46,048 bases of DNA from an uncultured SAR116 cluster alpha proteobacterium (GCA_902533695.1 CACAMV010000007.1:1-46048), one strand, 5' to 3'; positions 7,607-17,015 are shown, numbered from the stretch's first letter. Numbers and translations: made by a program. Notes: a model not told the origin generated them from the sequence alone.

Positions 7607-9976
7607 ATGCAGAAAAAATCTCAAAAATATGTTGGTAAGAATGTATTAAGATTTGAAGATGAAAGATTGTTATCGGGAAATGGAGTTTATACTTCTGATT
7701 TAAAATTCTCAAGTCTACTCCATTTATCTTTTCTTAGAAGCAATATAGCCCATGGTAAGATCGTTTCTATAAATAAAGAAAAAGCAGAAGAAATAGAAGG
7801 CATTCATGGAGTATTTACTTACGAAAATTTTAAAGAAGTCCCGCCAATAAAATCAACCTCTAGGATGAAAAATTATTTTGCAACTAATCAGAATGTTTTG
7901 TGTTCCGATAAAATTAGATACGTTGGAGAACCTTTAGCTGTAGTTGTGGCAGAAAATAGATACATTGCAGAAGACGCCGCAGAACTTATTGAAGTTGAAG
8001 TTAAAAATTTAGACCCTGTGATTGATACCTTAGAGGCAACAAAACCTTACTCAGAAATTTTACATAATGAAATAAAATCAAATGTAATCTTAGAAAGAAA
8101 TTTCAACACTGGTGATAAAAATTTTTTACATGATAAAGATCTCTTAAGCGTTAAAAATATTTTTAGGATGACAAGAAAATCTCCTATTTCCATGGAAACT
8201 AGAAGTTATGTTTGTAATATTGATAAATTAACAAAAATTTTAACCTTATATTCTTCTACACAAGTCCCTGGCGTAATTAAAGATGCACTTAGCTTGTTTT
8301 TAAAAATACCTGGAAATAAATTAAACGTAATCGCTCCGGATGTTGGCGGAGGGTTTGGTGGGAAAGCTTCTTTGTACCCTGAAGAAATTATAACTGTACT
8401 ATTATGTCAAAGATTTAACAGACCAATAAAATGGGTATCAGATCGATTTGAAGACTTTATGTCAACTAGCCAAGGGTTTGAAGAAGTGATGGAGGTTGAA
8501 TTATTTTTTAAACCAACAGGACAATTCATAGGCTTATATGGGAAGATAATTGGAGATGTTGGGTCTTATTCAATTTATCCATGGACTGCGGCACTAGAAC
8601 CTATGCAAGTCGCTGGTTTTTTGCAAGGTCCATACAAGATTGACAACTTTAATGCAAATGTTAAATGTGTTGTCACTAATAAACCTCCAACAGGACCTTA
8701 TAGAGGAGTAGGAAGACCTGCTGCTGTATTTGCAATTGAAAGATTGATTGATATGGCTGCAAAAAAATTAAAAACTGATCCAGCAAAATTACGATTACAG
8801 AACATGATAGACAAAAAAGATTTACCTTACAGGATTGGCTCTGGCATCGTTTGGGACAATGCTGGATTTAAAGAATGTTTAAAGTCAGCTTTAAGAATAA
8901 GTAAATATGAAAAATTTAGAAGAATAAAAAATAATGAAAATTCAAATTGGCTAGGAATTGGTATTGCATCTTATGGAGAGTTAACCGGTATAGGTTCTAA
9001 AATATCTGTTGCGCCTGGGATGCCACTTAATACAGGAACAGAAACATGTATAATTGAAATAGATTCGACTGGGAGTATTTCTGCAACTTTTGCAATAGCC
9101 TCGCATGGACAAGGCTTAGAGACTACACTAGCACAAATAATAGCAGAAACTTTAGGATCAAAACCTGATGACATTAAAATTAATCAAGGCAATACATCTT
9201 TAATAAAGCATGGCACAGGTACCTATGCAAGCAGGAGTGCTGCTATAGCTGGAAGTGTAGCTATCAAATCTACAAAAAAATTAAAGAATCAAATAATGAA
9301 AATTGCGTCTTACATTTTTGAAACAACTAAAAAAAATATTCATATTAATGATGGTTTTATATTTCAAAAAGATACAAACAAAAAAATAAGCTTTTATGAT
9401 TTAGCAAAAGCTGTTTATTCTGATATGGAAACATTACCAATAAAATTAAGAAAACCTCTTGTTGCTACTGAAACCTACGATCCTATTTTTGGTGCAACTA
9501 CTACTGCTACACACATTGCAATTGTAGAAGTAAATCCAGAAACGTATAAAATAAAAATTAAGGACTACATAGTTTCTGAAGATTGTGGAAAAGTAATTAA
9601 CCCAATGATAGTTGATGGTCAAGTTCAAGGTGGAGTCGCACAAGGGATTGGAGCTGCACTTTATGAAGAATTAAAATATGATGAAGCCGGTCAATTAAAA
9701 ACAGCTACATTGGCAGATTATTTAATACCCACATCTTCTGAAGTACCTAATATTAAAATTGAACATATTGAAAATTTTCTACCAGATAATCTTGGTAAAT
9801 TTAAAGGCATGGGAGAAGGTGGAACAATTGGCGCAACGGCTGCAATAGCAAATGCAGTTAGCGACGCGATATCACATTTAAATATTGAAATAACTGAACT
9901 TCCAATTTCACAAGATAAATTATATAATTTAATAAATACTGGAGAAAACCAAAATGAACTTAAATTTGGAAAATAA
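7607..9976 (+). CDS. Molybdenum hydroxylase large (molybdopterin) subunit, set 1
   Basis: Catalytic subunit of 789 residues that binds molybdopterin cytosine dinucleotide in this family and hydroxylates carbon centres with water. Visible are the N-terminal hammerhead region, the GGGFGGK Mo-cofactor loop near residue 248, the active-site loop GPYRGVGRP at 363-371 (Arg366), and the catalytic-base glutamate Glu737 in MGEGGTIG. The loop is of the form II, AYRGAGR-like type, not the AYxCSFR of true CO dehydrogenase, so a CO substrate is not supported. It follows the MBL gene with no gap, and its end overlaps the SDR by 23 bases. Substrate unknown; context suggests an aromatic or N-heteroaromatic ring. 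Confidence 0.93.
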   Translation: MQKKSQKYVGKNVLRFEDERLLSGNGVYTSDLKFSSLLHLSFLRSNIAHGKIVSINKEKAEEIEGIHGVFTYENFKEVPPIKSTSRMKNYFATNQNVLCSDKIRYVGEPLAVVVAENRYIAEDAAELIEVEVKNLDPVIDTLEATKPYSEILHNEIKSNVILERNFNTGDKNFLHDKDLLSVKNIFRMTRKSPISMETRSYVCNIDKLTKILTLYSSTQVPGVIKDALSLFLKIPGNKLNVIAPDVGGGFGGKASLYPEEIITVLLCQRFNRPIKWVSDRFEDFMSTSQGFEEVMEVELFFKPTGQFIGLYGKIIGDVGSYSIYPWTAALEPMQVAGFLQGPYKIDNFNANVKCVVTNKPPTGPYRGVGRPAAVFAIERLIDMAAKKLKTDPAKLRLQNMIDKKDLPYRIGSGIVWDNAGFKECLKSALRISKYEKFRRIKNNENSNWLGIGIASYGELTGIGSKISVAPGMPLNTGTETCIIEIDSTGSISATFAIASHGQGLETTLAQIIAETLGSKPDDIKINQGNTSLIKHGTGTYASRSAAIAGSVAIKSTKKLKNQIMKIASYIFETTKKNIHINDGFIFQKDTNKKISFYDLAKAVYSDMETLPIKLRKPLVATETYDPIFGATTTATHIAIVEVNPETYKIKIKDYIVSEDCGKVINPMIVDGQVQGGVAQGIGAALYEELKYDEAGQLKTATLADYLIPTSSEVPNIKIEHIENFLPDNLGKFKGMGEGGTIGATAAIANAVSDAISHLNIEITELPISQDKLYNLINTGENQNELKFGK

Positions 9977-10709
9977 AGTTGCTCTTGTTACTGGAGGAGG
10001 AAGAGACATAGGAAAACTAATCTCCTTACATTTAGCATCTGAGAAAATAAGTGTAGCAGTAAACTACAACTCTTCACCAAAAGAAGCAGAGGAAACAGTA
10101 TCAACTATTAAAAAACTTGGTGGTAACGCAAAGGCTTATAAGGGAGATATTTCTAATTATGATGAAATAAAAAACACTATAGAAATGATTAATAAGGATT
10201 TTGGTGAGATTGACTTTTTAATTAATAATGCTGGCTATACTAGAATAGAAAGATTTTTTGAATCTAAACCAGAAGAATGGGACAAACAAATTGATATCTG
10301 CCTTAAAGGATCTATAAACTGCTGTCATTTAGTTATTGAAAAAATGATAGCAAAAAAGCATGGAAGAATTATTAATATTGTAGGAGATAGTTCAAGAATA
10401 GGAGAAGCAAATTTAGCAATAACAGCTGCGGCTAGAGGTGGAACAATAGCATTGGGAAAATCACTAGCAAAAGAACTTGGAAGGTATGCTATAACTGTTA
10501 ACACTATCTCTTTAGGTTTGGTTAAAACAACACACTCAAATAACGAATTCTTAGAAAAAAATATGGATAAAATTTTAAAATCTTATCCTTTGAAGAGAAT
10601 TGGAGAGGCAGATGATGTGGCCCCAATGGTTACATTTTTATGTTCCAGCAACGCAAATTGGATTACAGGTCAAGTGATCAGTATAAATGGTGGATTCTGC
10701 ATGGTATAA
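9954..10709 (+). CDS. Short-chain dehydrogenase fold protein lacking the catalytic Tyr and Lys
   Basis: SDR-fold protein of 251 residues. The cofactor motif TGGGRDIG is at residues 13-20 and NNAG lies near 90, with a normal C-terminal SINGGF. The catalytic YxxxK is missing: the aligned stretch reads ITAAARGG, putting Thr157 in place of Tyr and Arg161 in place of Lys. The codons (ACA and AGA) are unambiguous in the sequence. NAD(P) binding should survive, but classical SDR oxidoreduction is doubtful, so it may use different chemistry (a lyase, isomerase or decarboxylase-like role) or act as a structural partner. It sits between the Mo subunit and a CoA ligase, so it probably works on a CoA or acid intermediate. 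Confidence 0.88.
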   Translation: MNLNLENKVALVTGGGRDIGKLISLHLASEKISVAVNYNSSPKEAEETVSTIKKLGGNAKAYKGDISNYDEIKNTIEMINKDFGEIDFLINNAGYTRIERFFESKPEEWDKQIDICLKGSINCCHLVIEKMIAKKHGRIINIVGDSSRIGEANLAITAAARGGTIALGKSLAKELGRYAITVNTISLGLVKTTHSNNEFLEKNMDKILKSYPLKRIGEADDVAPMVTFLCSSNANWITGQVISINGGFCMV

Positions 10710-10733
10710 AATTTCAATTTAAAGGATTAAAAA

Positions 10734-12275
10734 ATGATACATAAAGAAGTCATAAAACCTATAAATTATTTATTAGAAAAGCAAGCCAGTGATCTAAACA
10801 ATAAACTAGCTTTTTCTGATCAAACTGAAGATATAACATATAAACAATTAAATTTAGAGACTGCTAACTTAGCAAAGTGTTTTAAAAACTTTAATATTAA
10901 TGCTGGCGATTCTATAGCTGTAATTTTACCTAATTCAGTTAATTGGATTGTTTCATGTTTTTCAATTCTCAGATTAGGCTGCGTGGTAGTCCCAATCAGC
11001 TTTGACTCAACTTTTTCTGAAATAGAATATAAAATACTAGATGCTTCTTGCAAGCTAATAATTACTTCTGAAAAATTTAAAAATCAACTTGATCAATTTA
11101 TTTCTAATAAAAGTTTGTCAATTCAAATTATATATACTGAAGACATAGGAAATTCTGAACATTGTTTAAAAGCTCTTAGAAGTACAAAGAACAATGATTA
11201 CTCTATAAATGACGATAATATAGATCTTCCTGGATATATTTTGTATACATCCGGTACGACTGGTCAGCCAAAGGGCGTGGTTTTATCTTCAAGAAGCATG
11301 CTCTGGATTGTTGCTAGCTGTTGCATGCCTATTATTGGTCTTAATAAAAAAGATTTGGTTCTCTCTCCCTTACCTTTATTTCATTCTTATGCATTGAATT
11401 TATGTGTTCTTGGTGTTTTAGCGTCTGGTGCCACAGAGTATTTACTAGAAAAATTTTCTCCAAAAATGATTTTTGAGCAGTCTACAATAAAACCTTACTC
11501 ACTACTTCCAGGTGTGCCTACAATGTTTCACTATTTGTTAGCAACTGCAAAAAAAGAAAACCTAAGAATAAAAAACATAAACAGATGTGTTTCCGCAGGT
11601 GCAATTATGCCATTACAATTAAACAAAGAATTTGAAGAGTTTTTTAAAATAGAACTTTTAGATGGATATGGAATAACTGAAACATCAACATTTGTTACCA
11701 TGAATTGGCCTGGACAAAATAGAACCATGGGTTCTTGCGGTCTAGCATTACCTGGTTTAGGCGTAAGGATTATAAACCCTGACAATAATAAAGATGTTAA
11801 CCCAAATCAAGAAGGAGAATTAATTTGCAGGGGACCGAATGTAATGCAGGGATATCATAATAAACCTGAAGAAACAAAAAAAGTTTTAAAAGATGGTTGG
11901 TACTACACTGGAGATTTAGCAAAACAAGATGAAAATGGTTTTTTAACTATAACTGGAAGATTAAAAGAAATTATTATTAGAGGTGGTCAAAATATATCCC
12001 CTACAGAAATAGAAGAAGCTATATTAAAAAATGAAAAAGTATTGGATTGTGCTGTTGTTGGATTGCCTCACGATCAATTGGGAGAAATACCTGGAGCTTT
12101 TGTAATACTAAAGGAAGGATATAAATTAGATAAAAAAAATATAATTGATCAATGCAAAGAATTAATTTCTGATTATAAAGTTCCTGAAATAATTATTCAA
12201 ACTGATAACATCCCTAGAACGGGATCGGGTAAAACCATGAGATACAAATTAATTCAATCATATAAAAATAATTAA
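10734..12275 (+). CDS. AMP-forming acyl/aryl-CoA ligase 1
   Basis: Adenylate-forming (ANL) ligase of 513 residues that would activate a carboxylate to its CoA thioester using ATP. Motifs in order: YTSGTTGQPKG from Tyr171, LPLFHSY, a DGYGITET loop, YYTGDLAKQDENGF, the hinge and A8 loop GRLKEIIIRGGQNISP, and the catalytic lysine Lys500 in RTGSGKT. All key residues are present and length is normal. An AAAGGA ribosome site precedes the ATG. It lies 24 bases after the SDR and six before the second Fe-S subunit gene. The acyl pocket cannot be read with confidence: it looks closer to fatty/medium-chain ligases than the second ligase does, but context favours an aromatic or ring-cleavage acid. Confidence 0.9.
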   Translation: MIHKEVIKPINYLLEKQASDLNNKLAFSDQTEDITYKQLNLETANLAKCFKNFNINAGDSIAVILPNSVNWIVSCFSILRLGCVVVPISFDSTFSEIEYKILDASCKLIITSEKFKNQLDQFISNKSLSIQIIYTEDIGNSEHCLKALRSTKNNDYSINDDNIDLPGYILYTSGTTGQPKGVVLSSRSMLWIVASCCMPIIGLNKKDLVLSPLPLFHSYALNLCVLGVLASGATEYLLEKFSPKMIFEQSTIKPYSLLPGVPTMFHYLLATAKKENLRIKNINRCVSAGAIMPLQLNKEFEEFFKIELLDGYGITETSTFVTMNWPGQNRTMGSCGLALPGLGVRIINPDNNKDVNPNQEGELICRGPNVMQGYHNKPEETKKVLKDGWYYTGDLAKQDENGFLTITGRLKEIIIRGGQNISPTEIEEAILKNEKVLDCAVVGLPHDQLGEIPGAFVILKEGYKLDKKNIIDQCKELISDYKVPEIIIQTDNIPRTGSGKTMRYKLIQSYKNN

Positions 12276-12281
12276 TTTCTA

Positions 12282-12785
12282 ATGAAATTTTATAATTCAA
12301 AAAATAAAATAAACATTAAATTCAAACTAAACGATAAGATTATTGAAAAAGAAGTTGAACCAAGATTATTACTAAGTGACTTTTTAAGATATAATTGTGG
12401 TCAAACAGGAACACATGTTGGTTGTGAGCATGGGATATGTGGCGCATGTACTATTTTATTCAATGAACAACCCATAAGGTCGTGTTTAATGTTAGCTGCA
12501 CAAATTAGAGATAGTGAAATACTTACCATTGAAGGTGTAGCAAATGACAGCAAATATAAGGATTTAAGAGAAGCTTTCAAAAAACATCATGCACTTCAAT
12601 GCGGATTTTGTACACCTGGTTTTTTTATAACAATAATTTCAATATTAAATGAAAATGTTTATTACGATGAGGAAGATTTAAGAGAAAAACTAAGTGGAAA
12701 TATATGTAGATGCACCGGTTACACAGGTATTATTTTAGCAGTTTCTGAAGTTATTAAGAAAAGACATTCAAAAGAATTGATATAA
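12282..12785 (+). CDS. Molybdenum hydroxylase [2Fe-2S] subunit, set 2 (CoxS-like)
   Basis: Small subunit of the second Mo-hydroxylase, 167 residues. Cluster ligands are Cys48, Cys53, Cys56 and Cys68 for the ferredoxin-type domain, and CGFC at 107-110 plus CRC at 142-144 for the helical domain, all intact. It is the only unassigned small subunit in the window, so it presumably partners the Mo subunit at 17016 and the FAD subunit at 19966, although four genes separate them. Its stop codon overlaps by one base the ATG of the second CoA ligase, implying coupled translation with that ligase. Closely similar to the set 1 small subunit over the conserved Cys regions, consistent with duplication of a whole complex. 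Confidence 0.93.
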   Translation: MKFYNSKNKINIKFKLNDKIIEKEVEPRLLLSDFLRYNCGQTGTHVGCEHGICGACTILFNEQPIRSCLMLAAQIRDSEILTIEGVANDSKYKDLREAFKKHHALQCGFCTPGFFITIISILNENVYYDEEDLREKLSGNICRCTGYTGIILAVSEVIKKRHSKELI

Positions 12786-14314
12786 TGTTTGATTTAGGCA
12801 CTTCATTTATAGCATCTGTAAGAAGAGACCCCTCTTCTATAGCAATATCTTACAAAGAAAAGAGTTTGTCTTACGCAGATTGGTTTAAGAAAATTTCAAA
12901 TTTATCAGGTTCATTACTTAAATTAGGAATGAAAAAAGGTGATAAAATTTTAACCATATTGCAAAATAATTTTGAAGCTTGCACTGTACATTGGGCTTGC
13001 CAAATTATTGGTATAACCATAGTTCCAATTAATTGGCGAGCTAAAACAAAGGATATAGATTTTTTTTTAAAAGATTCAGAAGCTAGATTGATTATATACG
13101 AAGAATTTAGTAGTGAAGATGTAAAATTATCAAAAAATGCAAAAAATTTGATAAAAATTTCTGTCAATTCAAAAATTGAGGACTGTATCAATTTTGAAGA
13201 ATTGCTTTTGAATTTTCATGAACTTGATTGTTCTTATTCACTTCCTGAAGATATTTCTTTAATTTTATATACATCAGGAACTACAGGAAACCCTAAAGGT
13301 GTACCAAGAACACATTTGGCTGAAAGAACTTCGGCAATTGCTCATGTGGTGCAAAATTATTACGAAAGATACGAGTCTACACTTGGTGTCATGCCTTTAT
13401 ATCACACGATGGGTGTACGGTCTCTAATAGCAATGAGTTTAATAAACGGTAGGTTTGTTGCCCAACCTAAATTTTCTACTGAAGAAACCATAAACTTGAT
13501 TAATAGATATAAAATAACATCTTTGTATCTAGTTCCAACCTTATATCATGAACTAATAGAATCTACTCACTTCAAAAAAGAAGAAGTTATGTCCTGTAAA
13601 AAATTAGGTTTTGCTGGAGCATCAATGACAGACGGTTTAATAAAAAAAATTAAAAATAACTTTTCTGCGATACAACTAATAAATCATTATGGGTCCTCCG
13701 AGATATATACATTTACAATTGAACAAGATGCTTTCAATAAACCTGGCTCCGCAGGAAAAGCTGGATTAAATCAAATAATTAGAGTTGTTAAAATCAATTC
13801 AAATAACCCAAACGCATTAACTAAAGTTGATGAAGAAGGTGAAATCATAGCAAATATAATTAGTGAAGAAGCATTTCAGGGGTATTTAAAAAGACCAGAA
13901 GCAACTAAAAAATCAATAATTGATGGTTGGTATTTTACTAGAGATACAGGATATTTAAACAAAGATGGTGATCTATTTGTGACTGGAAGAGTAGATGATA
14001 TGATAATTTCAGGAGGTGAAAACGTTTCTCCTGTTGAAATTGAAAATGTTTTGTCTCTGCATAAAAATGTCCTTGAGGTAGTAGTAGTCGGTTTAAATGA
14101 CGAAAAATGGGGTCAAAAAATATGTGCTTTTATTAAAAGTGATTCTAAAATTGATACAAAATCTCTTGATGAACATTGCAAAAAATCAACACTTTCAAAT
14201 TTCAAAAGACCTCGTTCATATTTTTTTATTAAAGAAATACCTAAATCACCTACTGGAAAAATTTTAAGAAGGAAAATTGTTTCAGGCGAATATGAACTAG
14301 ACAATTTTAACTAA
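12785..14314 (+). CDS. AMP-forming aryl-CoA ligase 2 (4-chlorobenzoate/4-hydroxybenzoate-CoA ligase-like)
   Basis: ANL ligase of 509 residues. Motifs: YTSGTTGNPKG from Tyr162, MPLYHTMG with His207, HYGSSEI, WYFTRDTGYLN (Arg where most have Gly, Asp kept), GRVDDMIISGGENVSP around residue 409, and catalytic Lys492 in SPTGKILRR. The C-terminal domain, with GRVDDMIISGGEN followed by WGQK and FKRPRSYF, closely follows the pattern I know for 4-chlorobenzoate:CoA ligase, whose histidine after PLY helps shape the aryl pocket. I therefore infer a benzoate-type or heteroaromatic acid substrate. One-base overlap with the set 2 Fe-S gene places it in the same translational unit. Function as a CoA ligase is strong; the exact acid is not known. 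Confidence 0.9.
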   Translation: MFDLGTSFIASVRRDPSSIAISYKEKSLSYADWFKKISNLSGSLLKLGMKKGDKILTILQNNFEACTVHWACQIIGITIVPINWRAKTKDIDFFLKDSEARLIIYEEFSSEDVKLSKNAKNLIKISVNSKIEDCINFEELLLNFHELDCSYSLPEDISLILYTSGTTGNPKGVPRTHLAERTSAIAHVVQNYYERYESTLGVMPLYHTMGVRSLIAMSLINGRFVAQPKFSTEETINLINRYKITSLYLVPTLYHELIESTHFKKEEVMSCKKLGFAGASMTDGLIKKIKNNFSAIQLINHYGSSEIYTFTIEQDAFNKPGSAGKAGLNQIIRVVKINSNNPNALTKVDEEGEIIANIISEEAFQGYLKRPEATKKSIIDGWYFTRDTGYLNKDGDLFVTGRVDDMIISGGENVSPVEIENVLSLHKNVLEVVVVGLNDEKWGQKICAFIKSDSKIDTKSLDEHCKKSTLSNFKRPRSYFFIKEIPKSPTGKILRRKIVSGEYELDNFN

Positions 14315-14332
14315 TTATACCATTATCAAAGC

Positions 14333-14719
14333 ATGAAAAATAAACCACATATAGAATTTGAATTTGTTTCTGACACTGATGGTTGGGAAACACCATCAGG
14401 TTATCCTTCAGGAATAAAGCAAAAAATACTTGCATCTGATTTAAATGAAGAAGAAAAGACAGGCAGCAGATCAAGGTTATTAAGATTTGATCCTGGCGTT
14501 TATACTACAAAACCATTTGTCCATGATCATTGGGAAGAAGTTTTTCTCGTAAAAGGTGATCTCATAGTTGGAAATGATAAAAATGGTAACGGTGGTAAAA
14601 AATTTGATAAATCTACATTTGCATGTAGACCTCCAGGTGTCTACCACGGACCATTTAAATCCGACAATGGATGCACATTATTTGAACTACATTACTATAA
14701 AAGTGACAAAAATTTCTAG
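14333..14719 (+). CDS. Cupin-domain protein
   Basis: Small single-domain cupin, 128 residues. The metal motif is visible as HDHWEEVFLVKGD, giving two His and a Glu, and a second cupin motif lies near PPGVYHGPF, whose His would be the fourth ligand. The pattern resembles ChrR-type cupins, a group containing both metal-binding enzymes and small-molecule sensors. There is no DNA-binding domain, so a direct regulator is unlikely. It sits two bases upstream of the HpaB-type monooxygenase gene, so it may act on that enzyme's product, for example as a ring-modifying or isomerising enzyme. That role is inference from position only. Confidence 0.8.
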   Translation: MKNKPHIEFEFVSDTDGWETPSGYPSGIKQKILASDLNEEEKTGSRSRLLRFDPGVYTTKPFVHDHWEEVFLVKGDLIVGNDKNGNGGKKFDKSTFACRPPGVYHGPFKSDNGCTLFELHYYKSDKNF

Positions 14720-14721
14720 TT

Positions 14722-16197
14722 ATGATTAAAACCGGCAAAGAACATCTTGAACAAATACGTGATGGTAGAACTGTATATATAGGTGATGAAAAAATAAAGG
14801 ATGTCACCAAACACCCTGCTTTTTCAAGGGCTGCGCGAACAGTTTCTCAACTTTATGACCTAAAACATCAAACTGAATTTAAAGAGGATTTGACTTACAA
14901 AGAAAACGGCGAAGAATACTCTACTTGGTTTATTCAAGCAAAAAACAAGAACGACTTGAGGAAACGTTCTAAAGCCCATAAAATTATAGCTGATCATACA
15001 AGTGGAATGATGGGTCGTTCAATGGATCATGTAGCAAGTTTTGTTACTGGAATGTCCACTAGCCCTGAAATTTTTAATAATGATAATTATAAATTCAGTG
15101 AAAACCTTTTAAACTATTATCAACATATGAAAAATAATGATATTTTTGCTTCATATGCGGTTGTTCCTCCTCAAGCTGCAAGAAACCCTGAATTCTATCA
15201 AAAAAGAAATTTACCAATACCTACATTGTCTGTAGTAGATGAAAATGATAAAGGTGTTGTCATTTCGGGAATGAAAATGCTTGCTACCAGTGCTGTTTTT
15301 GCCAATGAAATTTGGATTGGAAATTTAATACCCTTAGCCCCAGATCAAGTTAAACAATCAATAACTTGTACTATACCCTGTAATGTTGAAGGTCTAACTC
15401 TATGGATGAGGCAACCTTTATCAAATCATTATGACAATCAATTTGACGCACCTTTATCTTGGAACCAGGATGAAACTGATGTGTTGGTTATGTGTGATAA
15501 TGTTTTAGTTCCATGGGAAAAAGTTTTTGTAATGAACGATGCTATTCAAGCTAGAGAAATTTATTTCAAAACACCAGCACACTGTTACGGCAACCATCAA
15601 TCAAATGTGCGATACTGGTCAAAAATGGAGTTAATAGTTGGTTTATGTTCAAAAGTTGCAAAAGCTACAGGAGCAGATGAAGTGCCAGCAGTTAGAGAAA
15701 CTTTAGGTAAGATGTCAGCATTAGAAGCAACATTATCTGGAATGATTTTTGGTCAAATTGAAAAAGCTGAAGATTGGCCTAAAAATTACAAAACTTTTAA
15801 TAGAAGAATAATGTATGCTGCATTAAATTTTTGTACAGATAATTACTCAATGATTATTGATGAATTAAGAACCTTATGTGGCGGTGGAGTTTTTCAAATG
15901 CCTGCTAGTGTTAAAGTAATGAATAATAAAGAACTTATTGAAGATTTTGAAAAATACTTTCAAACCCCGCAAATGAATGCAATTAATAGAATGAAACTTT
16001 TTAAATTAGCCTGGGATGTAGTTGGATCAGAGTTTGCAGGAAGACAGCTTCAATATGAAAAGTTTTATGCGGGAGCGTCCTTTATAATAAGAAACCATAA
16101 CTTCAGAGAAACACCTTGGGAAGATTTTGAGTCAGTTGTCGATAAGGTAATGGATAAATACGATATTCCTAACAAAACTAATAAAGCTGCTGAATAA
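14722..16197 (+). CDS. 4-hydroxyphenylacetate 3-monooxygenase (HpaB) family oxygenase component
   Basis: FADH2-dependent monooxygenase of 491 residues with the family layout: an N-terminal GKEHLEQIRDGRTVYIG, KDVTKHPAF, a middle FAD-binding barrel with DNVLVPWEKVF, and the C-terminal four-helix domain with MKLFKLAWDVVGSEFAGR. Residues known as catalytic in HpaB (Arg, Tyr, His; R100, Y104, H142 in Thermus) align to Arg99, His103 and Tyr145, so the Arg is kept but the Tyr and His positions carry His and Tyr. This suggests a subfamily with a different substrate. It is not 4-hydroxybutyryl-CoA dehydratase: the Fe-S cysteines are missing there. No flavin reductase partner (HpaC) lies in the window. 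Probably ortho-hydroxylates a ring formed by the operon's earlier steps. Confidence 0.88.
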   Translation: MIKTGKEHLEQIRDGRTVYIGDEKIKDVTKHPAFSRAARTVSQLYDLKHQTEFKEDLTYKENGEEYSTWFIQAKNKNDLRKRSKAHKIIADHTSGMMGRSMDHVASFVTGMSTSPEIFNNDNYKFSENLLNYYQHMKNNDIFASYAVVPPQAARNPEFYQKRNLPIPTLSVVDENDKGVVISGMKMLATSAVFANEIWIGNLIPLAPDQVKQSITCTIPCNVEGLTLWMRQPLSNHYDNQFDAPLSWNQDETDVLVMCDNVLVPWEKVFVMNDAIQAREIYFKTPAHCYGNHQSNVRYWSKMELIVGLCSKVAKATGADEVPAVRETLGKMSALEATLSGMIFGQIEKAEDWPKNYKTFNRRIMYAALNFCTDNYSMIIDELRTLCGGGVFQMPASVKVMNNKELIEDFEKYFQTPQMNAINRMKLFKLAWDVVGSEFAGRQLQYEKFYAGASFIIRNHNFRETPWEDFESVVDKVMDKYDIPNKTNKAAE

Positions 16198-16229
16198 TTA
16201 ATTCGTAGAAGTTGGTATGGAGATTTTTT

Positions 16230-17009
16230 TTGAAAGTTCAAAAATTTGATGGATTTAGATTAGAAATAAATAAGGAAAAAAAGAGAGCAGACTTAGTGCT
16301 TTCTAGACCACCTCTAAACGTAGTTTTGTTTTCTCAGAGGTCAGAAATGGCCAAATTATTAATAGAATTGGACCAAAATGATGATGTTCGGGTAATTGTA
16401 TTAAGATCAGATGGAGACAATTTTTCTTCTGGAGGAAACATATCTGGTTTTATGGAAGAAACGCCTGAGGATCTTACTTTGCTAGCGCAAAATGTAATGA
16501 CACCAGAAAAATTAAAAAAACCAGTTATTGCGGCCATACAAGGTTACTGTTTTGGTGTTGGTTTTGAGTTTGCACTCGCGTGTGATTTTAGAATTGTTAC
16601 TTTTGATTCTCAATTATCATTACCCGAAATGAAAATAGGTATGATACCTGGGTCTGGTGGTTCCGCAAGACTGGCAAAAATGATTGGTATATCTAGGTCA
16701 AAAAATATTATCATGAGAGGCAAAAGATTATCAGGTGAAGAAGCATTCAATTTAGGGATAGCCTGTGAGGTAGTTAAAAAAGAAAATCTTGACAAAAGCA
16801 CTCAAAGCTTAGTTGATGAATTAATTAATGTTTCACCACTTGCGCAAAGAACAATAAAGTCAGTATTAAATTCTACTCAAAACTCTACATTACATACTTC
16901 TATTGAATTAGAGGGTGAAGCATACGGTCGACTAAGAAGTTCAAATGACTTTAAGGAGGGTGTAGAAAGTTTTTCTGAAAAAAGAAACCCTAAATACACT
17001 GGATCTTAA
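16230..17009 (+). CDS. Enoyl-CoA hydratase/isomerase (crotonase) family protein
   Basis: Crotonase-fold enzyme of 259 residues. I start it at the TTG at 16230, giving MKVQKFDGFRLEI, because GGAG at 16219-16222 lies eight bases upstream; an earlier in-frame TTG at 16212 has no such site. The oxyanion-hole segments SSGGNISGF and GYCFGVGFEFALACDF are present, as is LPEMKIGMIPGSGGSARL, whose PE glutamate and glycine loop are typical of catalytic members. The C-terminal ESFSEKRNPKYTG is the usual trimer-contact tail. It follows HpaB and precedes the Mo subunit of set 2, so it probably hydrates or cleaves an unsaturated or ring-derived CoA ester. The exact reaction (hydratase, hydrolase, lyase) cannot be told. 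Confidence 0.88.
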   Translation: MKVQKFDGFRLEINKEKKRADLVLSRPPLNVVLFSQRSEMAKLLIELDQNDDVRVIVLRSDGDNFSSGGNISGFMEETPEDLTLLAQNVMTPEKLKKPVIAAIQGYCFGVGFEFALACDFRIVTFDSQLSLPEMKIGMIPGSGGSARLAKMIGISRSKNIIMRGKRLSGEEAFNLGIACEVVKKENLDKSTQSLVDELINVSPLAQRTIKSVLNSTQNSTLHTSIELEGEAYGRLRSSNDFKEGVESFSEKRNPKYTGS

Positions 17010-17015
17010 AAAACA

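Noticed and set aside
5501-9976. Set 1 as a 4-hydroxybenzoyl-CoA reductase
   Set aside because: The FAD subunit has only two cysteines and lacks the [4Fe-4S] insertion that defines HcrB.
7607-9976. Set 1 as an aerobic CO dehydrogenase
   Set aside because: The active-site loop is GPYRGVGRP, not the AYxCSFR of form I CoxL; the form II-like enzymes are mostly not CO oxidisers.
14722-16197. 4-hydroxybutyryl-CoA dehydratase
   Set aside because: This shares the HpaB fold but needs Fe-S cysteines; the equivalent positions here are Arg99 and His103.
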